Assembly: GCA_007131555.1 (NCBI GenBank)
Contig: SLQH01000484.1
Span: 1 to 9,016, forward strand
Direction: 5' to 3'
Origin: Planctomycetota bacterium
GTDB lineage: Bacteria > Planctomycetota > UBA11346
DNA length: 9,016 nucleotides
In this document: positions 5,816 to 9,016 of the stretch, in pieces
Position numbering within the stretch: the stretch's first letter is position 1
Layout: each line of letters opens with the position of its first letter
Notes under the pieces: generated by a model
Told to the model about the DNA's origin: nothing
What the model saw: only the letters and a program-made list of their open reading frames with translations
Database searches by the model: none
Position numbers and translations under genes: made by a program

Positions 5816-7855
5816 TCAATCCCGGAAGATGTCCCCGGCCCGATAGGCGGTCCACATCGGCTCGAAGGCCACGTCGCGCTCCGGCATTGGGCGGCAGGGG
5901 ATGGCCTCGGCCTGGAACAGCTCGGGGGCCTCGGGATCAAAGCGGACTTCCTGGACCGTGGCCTTGAGGTCTGGATTCTCCGGCCGCCACCGTGGCACAT
6001 CACCGCTGTCAGGATCAGCCAACTCGGCCGCCATCGGTAGGCCTTCAGGATCGAGGACCACATAGGAGCCCCGGCTGCCCAGGCCCCGGCCGATCAACTC
6101 GGCAATGGCGTAGAGCTGGGCGACATGGGCCAGGCACTGGCTCTCGGCCTGGACCGCTTCGGCCAGACCAGCCGTTGACGACACCCGCAGGCCCTTGGCG
6201 GTCACGGCCCGGTATTGGGCCACGGCCTCGGCAAGCGCCGCGCCGATCGTCGAGCTGTCGCGAATATGCGCACCGCGCAGGGACATCCTGGTGCACAGTT
6301 CGTCCATCACTGCGGCGGGATCCAGGCCATCGCCGTTGACCCATCCGGCCAGACGGCGGGCAATGTCACGGGTGGTGGCAAGCACGGTCGTATCAAGCAT
6401 GTCGGCATTGATCACCTCCGGGCCATGGACCCGGGCGATGTACTCGGCCGAGCGCAGGGCCCCGGCCTGGCCGGCGTTGAGGGCCGAGCCGCCCGGCCGC
6501 TTGACCCCGTGGGTCCCGGCGGTCTCACCGATGGCGAAGACATGGGGCAGGTTGGTCTGCCACCAGCGATCGACCGACAGGCCGCCGTTCATGTGCTGGG
6601 CACAGACAGCGATCTCCAGCGGCTCACTGTGGAGGTCGATGCCGTTCTCGGTGTAGATGTCGATGGCCGGCTGGTTCATGTGGACCAGGCGCTCGATCGG
6701 CAGCCCCTGCAGGGCCCCGGTGCGCTCCAGGTAGACGCGGGCCTCCTCGTGCAGATCGGCGATGGCGAAGGGCTTCATGCTCGCGCTACCGATCGGGTTC
6801 TGGAGGAAGTCCATGAACACCCGCCGGCCACGGGTGAAGATCTCGGTGTGGACGGCCATGTCGACCAGCGACGACTGATGCTGGTCGATGCGCTGGGCGT
6901 CGAAAGGCCACTGGTAGCCTTTGAGGAAGATGGCGGTGGCCATCTGCTCCATGGTCGGGAAGTACTCGGTCAGGAACTCACGCGGATCGCTGCCGTCGGC
7001 GGCGGTCGAGAAGATGCGCGGCACCACCTGCATGTAGGTGCCGGACACGTTCCAGCGGAAGGAGGTCGAAGCCAGGCCGTACTGGGACTCGGTCAGGTTG
7101 CTGGCCTTGAGGCCGGCCCGGTAGGCGATGCCGTGGATGCCGACCTGGCCCCGGGGATAGACCGTGACCTGATAGATCTGCCCCGGACCACCGGTGGCCA
7201 GGACCACATTGGCGGCGGCGAACAGGGTCAAGCCGTTATCGTTGCCGGCCGCAGCCCGGGCCTTGTCGATGGTCAGCAGGGCCACCACCCGGCCCTGCTC
7301 GTTGCGCAGCAGCTCAACCAGTTCGTGCTTGTCGAAGATGGTGATGCCGGCCCGCCGGACCCGCGCCTCCAGGCACTCGGACATGAACTTGGAGGTCTTG
7401 GGACCGGCCGAGGTGGCCCGCTCGTAGGGGTCGTGGTCGGTCTTGTAGCCGATGAAGGCCCCCTCTGGATCATGGGGGAAGGGCACCCCGGCGTCGACCA
7501 GACGGTAGAACTGGCGCAGCGAGGCGGCACCTTCGATGAGGGCATGGTCGCCGTGCATGCAGCCGCCGCCGATCAGGGTCTTGGCAAAGTCGACCGCGGT
7601 ATCAGGGATCGACGGCGAGGTCCCCATCTTGTAGTAGGTCTGCTTGTCCGAGCCCGACATCCGCGACGCCCCCAGGGGCAGACCGGTGGTCACGCAGGCG
7701 ACCCGCTCGGCGGCATCGGCCAGACCCATCTGGGTGTAAAAATCCCACAGATGCAGGACGCAGCTCATGCCGGCGGCACCAGCCCCCAGGACCACGGTGT
7801 TGAGGTAATGCACCGGCACATCCTGGCCGTCGATGGTGATGGTTCCCTGCTGCAT
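5816..7855 (-). CDS. FAD-dependent oxidoreductase of the FrdA/SdhA/NadB superfamily, substrate unknown
   Basis: The 679-residue chain has the dinucleotide-binding loop VVLGAGAAGM (21-30), LATGGPG (219-225) and the C-terminal FAD segment HMNGGLSVD (421-429) to GETAGTHGVKRPGGSALNAGQ (443-463), which define the succinate dehydrogenase / fumarate reductase / aspartate oxidase flavoprotein fold. It departs from true SdhA/FrdA: where those carry the covalent-flavin SHT motif, this protein has SGSDKQTYYKMG (67-78), so FAD is probably bound non-covalently, and the usual catalytic RDVVSR-like segment is not seen. H421, H449 and R453 are candidate active-site residues. There is no signal peptide, haem motif or iron-sulphur motif, so it is likely a soluble cytosolic enzyme. 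From memory, proteins with this SDKQTYYK segment form a family usually labelled only FAD-binding protein. The ATG at 7855 has AAGGAT 6 bases upstream (7862-7867). It follows the SDR gene by 54 bases in the same direction, implying one operon and perhaps sequential oxidation steps on a hydroxylated substrate. Confidence 0.88.
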   Translation of the reverse strand: MQQGTITIDGQDVPVHYLNTVVLGAGAAGMSCVLHLWDFYTQMGLADAAERVACVTTGLPLGASRMSGSDKQTYYKMGTSPSIPDTAVDFAKTLIGGGCMHGDHALIEGAASLRQFYRLVDAGVPFPHDPEGAFIGYKTDHDPYERATSAGPKTSKFMSECLEARVRRAGITIFDKHELVELLRNEQGRVVALLTIDKARAAAGNDNGLTLFAAANVVLATGGPGQIYQVTVYPRGQVGIHGIAYRAGLKASNLTESQYGLASTSFRWNVSGTYMQVVPRIFSTAADGSDPREFLTEYFPTMEQMATAIFLKGYQWPFDAQRIDQHQSSLVDMAVHTEIFTRGRRVFMDFLQNPIGSASMKPFAIADLHEEARVYLERTGALQGLPIERLVHMNQPAIDIYTENGIDLHSEPLEIAVCAQHMNGGLSVDRWWQTNLPHVFAIGETAGTHGVKRPGGSALNAGQAGALRSAEYIARVHGPEVINADMLDTTVLATTRDIARRLAGWVNGDGLDPAAVMDELCTRMSLRGAHIRDSSTIGAALAEAVAQYRAVTAKGLRVSSTAGLAEAVQAESQCLAHVAQLYAIAELIGRGLGSRGSYVVLDPEGLPMAAELADPDSGDVPRWRPENPDLKATVQEVRFDPEAPELFQAEAIPCRPMPERDVAFEPMWTAYRAGDIFRD

Positions 7856-7909
7856 GGATGGATCCTTGTCAGAACTGATGGATTTAAGAGAGGACGCGCT
7901 GGGGCCGAT

Positions 7910-8674
7910 TCACAACACCCGCATGTGGAAGCCGCCATCGACATCGATGACCTGGCCGGTCGAGAAGCCCAGGGCCCCGCCGGCGCAGGCGGCCACCGCC
8001 TGACCGATGTCCTGGGGGCTGCCCCAGCGCCTGATCGGGGTCAGACCCTCATCGATCAGCTTGTCGTACTTCTCCTTGACCACGCTGGTCATGTCGGTGG
8101 CGATGATGCCGGGACGGATCTCGTAGACATTGATGCCATACTCGGCCAGGCGGGCCGCCCACAGCTTGGTGGCCATGCTGACCGCCGCCTTGGACAGGCA
8201 GTATTCGCCCCGCGCCGGCGAGGCGGTGTAGCTGGAGATGGAGGCGATGTTGATGATGCTGCGAAAGCCCTCCAGACCGGCCTGGGCCTGTTCGATCATC
8301 CACCGGGCCACGACCTGGGTCAGGAAGTACGGCCCCTTGACGTTGATGCCCATGACGAAGTCGTAGGACTCCTCACCGGCCTCCAGGATGTCGGCCCGCA
8401 CCTTGGGGGCCACCCCGGCGTTGTTGACCAGGCAGTCAAGGCGGCCAAAGCGCTCGCGCACCGCCGCCAGGGCCGCCTGGCGCTGGTCATCGCGGGTGAT
8501 GTCACAATGCACCCCCAGGGCCGCCGCGCCCAGGTCGGTGATGCTGGTCTGCGCCTCGGCGGTGGCCAGAACATCAGCAATGACGATGTCGAAGCCCTGA
8601 CGGGCCAGGGCCTGGGCACAGCCCAGACCGATACCGCGGGCGGCTCCGGTGACCATGGCAACAGGACGGGACAT
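7910..8674 (-). CDS. Short-chain dehydrogenase/reductase (annotated in relatives as 3-ketoacyl-ACP reductase-like)
   Basis: A classical SDR of 254 residues, the usual length. It shows the cofactor loop TGAARGIG (9-16), acidic D34 at the end of the second strand (favouring NAD(H) over NADP(H)), NNAG at 84-87, catalytic N111, S145 in NIASISS, and the Y158-x3-K162 pair in EYCLSKAA. RPGIIATDMT (187-196) and the C-terminal GQVIDVDGGFHM are typical of FabG-like SDRs. The family interconverts a secondary alcohol and a ketone in the cytosol. The FabG label reflects similarity only. With no acyl carrier or fatty-acid gene nearby, and with a flavoprotein directly downstream, a catabolic role on a sugar, polyol or hydroxy acid is more likely, but this is inferred. 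Start choice is firm: AAGGAG (8680-8685) lies 5 bases before the ATG at 8674. It is the first gene of the minus-strand pair, so its promoter must lie between 8675 and the right edge or beyond. I saw no convincing -35/-10 there. Confidence 0.93.
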   Translation of the reverse strand: MSRPVAMVTGAARGIGLGCAQALARQGFDIVIADVLATAEAQTSITDLGAAALGVHCDITRDDQRQAALAAVRERFGRLDCLVNNAGVAPKVRADILEAGEESYDFVMGINVKGPYFLTQVVARWMIEQAQAGLEGFRSIINIASISSYTASPARGEYCLSKAAVSMATKLWAARLAEYGINVYEIRPGIIATDMTSVVKEKYDKLIDEGLTPIRRWGSPQDIGQAVAACAGGALGFSTGQVIDVDGGFHMRVL

Positions 8675-8808
8675 AGATGCTCCTTGGGGACTGTTGGCGA
8701 CAAGGCTGGCAGCTTTGCGTCCGCCTGAGGAGGGTCAACCGTGATTCCAGGGGACCTGCGCCTATATGAGGATGCACGGGGATCCTGGATGCCACGGTTG
8801 AGAGACTT

Positions 8809-8894
8809 AAACGGCAGTTAGGCTTTGGACTATAGGGCTCCTATTCAAGCGGATATACGCAGCCAGAACCAGTTCCCCTTTGGGGTGAACCTAA
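8809..8894. repeat. Tandem structured element, copy 1
   Basis: Copy 1 starts with AAACGGCAGTTAGGCT (8809-8824), shared exactly with copy 2. Then come TGGACT, TAGGGCT and the fully conserved 20-mer at 8841-8860 (CTATTCAAGC then GGATATACGC). It ends in a hairpin: GTTC 8872-8875 with GAAC 8887-8890, extended by CCC/GGG pairs with a bulged T. Copy 2 begins directly after it. The strand that matters is not known. Confidence 0.8.
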
Positions 8895-8987
8895 AAACGG
8901 CAGTTAGGCTATGGACTTTGGGCCTTAGGGCTGCTATTCAAGCGGATATACGCTTACAGAATCGGTTCACCTTCTGGGTGAAAGTCC
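8895..8987. repeat. Tandem structured element, copy 2
   Basis: This copy repeats the 16-mer (8895-8910) and the 20-mer (8934-8953) of copy 1 but is 7 bases longer in the middle, apparently from a small local duplication (TTTGGGC next to TTAGGGC, 8918-8932). Its terminal hairpin keeps the same place but has a different sequence: TTCACC 8966-8971 with GGTGAA 8977-8982. In addition GGACTTT (8913-8919) can pair perfectly with AAAGTCC (8981-8987), closing a ~75-base domain; copy 1 lacks this partner. The GGGTGAAAGTCC string (8976-8987) recalls a segment common near the 5' part of bacterial group II introns, but this is only a resemblance. Confidence 0.75.
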
Positions 8988-9016
8988 GAATCTGTCTATA
9001 TCGCCTTGTAGAGCAA

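Larger units (their letters stand above)
8675..9016. other. Gene-free right end containing a tandem structured element
   Basis: There is no supportable coding sequence in these 342 bases. Bases 8675-8800 are the probable 5' leader and promoter area of the SDR operon (minus strand); TATAGG on that strand near 8762-8767 is a possible -10 but lacks a good -35. From about 8801 the composition becomes visibly less GC-rich, and two copies of an ~86-93 bp element follow, continuing to the edge. Confidence 0.7.

Noticed and set aside
6215..8728. Very long plus-strand open frame (837 codons) opposite the flavoprotein and SDR genes
   Set aside because: It is an antisense shadow caused by high G/C third positions. 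The product is a Gly/Val/Asp/His/Gln-rich string without domains, while both minus-strand genes have complete motifs and ribosome sites.
8817..8910. Integron attC sites, because GTTAGGC matches the GTTRRRY core
   Set aside because: I found no RYYYAAC partner at the right distance and no attC-like extended imperfect palindrome; no cassette genes are present.
8809..8987. CRISPR array
   Set aside because: Only two copies are present, the whole ~90 bp unit is repeated including what would be spacers, and no cas gene is seen.

Overview
The window is a GC-rich bacterial chromosome segment (codon third positions are strongly G/C) carrying six protein genes, the first cut by the left edge. Canonical Shine-Dalgarno sequences (AGGAG, AAGGAT, AAGGAG) precede three of the starts. 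A eukaryotic-like Ser/Thr kinase fused to a forkhead-associated (FHA) domain, and a Sec signal peptide on a large orphan protein, fit a phylum rich in such kinases. Planctomycetes and the wider PVC group, Acidobacteria and similar lineages are possible, but nothing here fixes the phylum and I do not claim one.

Layout: (1) 1-1341 (+) is the C-terminal part of the kinase/FHA protein. (2) 1342-1645 is a gene-free gap between convergent genes, filled by ACGCAGAGA-type degenerate repeats that form a long imperfect inverted repeat. (3) 1646-2716 (-) is serC, phosphoserine aminotransferase. (4) 2717-2994 is a divergent promoter region. (5) 2995-5208 (+) is a 737-residue exported protein of unknown family. 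It overlaps by ATGA with (6) 5205-5756 (+), a stand-alone CoaC-type phosphopantothenoylcysteine decarboxylase that lacks the usual CoaB half. (7) 5757-5815 is a short convergent gap with two overlapping hairpins. (8) 8674-5816 (-) is a two-gene operon: a short-chain dehydrogenase/reductase (SDR), then a 679-residue FAD-dependent oxidoreductase of the FrdA/NadB fold. (9) 8675-9016 holds no gene, but contains two tandem copies of an ~86-93 bp structured element that runs toward the right edge and is visibly less GC-rich than the genes.

Functionally the segment is a mosaic: signalling (kinase/FHA), serine and vitamin B6 biosynthesis (serC), coenzyme A biosynthesis (coaC-like) and a redox pair of unknown substrate (SDR plus flavoprotein). 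The items most worth following up are the orphan exported protein coupled to a CoaB-less CoaC, the SDR/flavoprotein pair with a non-canonical flavin-site motif, and the tandem structured element at the right edge. I did not find a convincing defence system, CRISPR array or complete mobile element.
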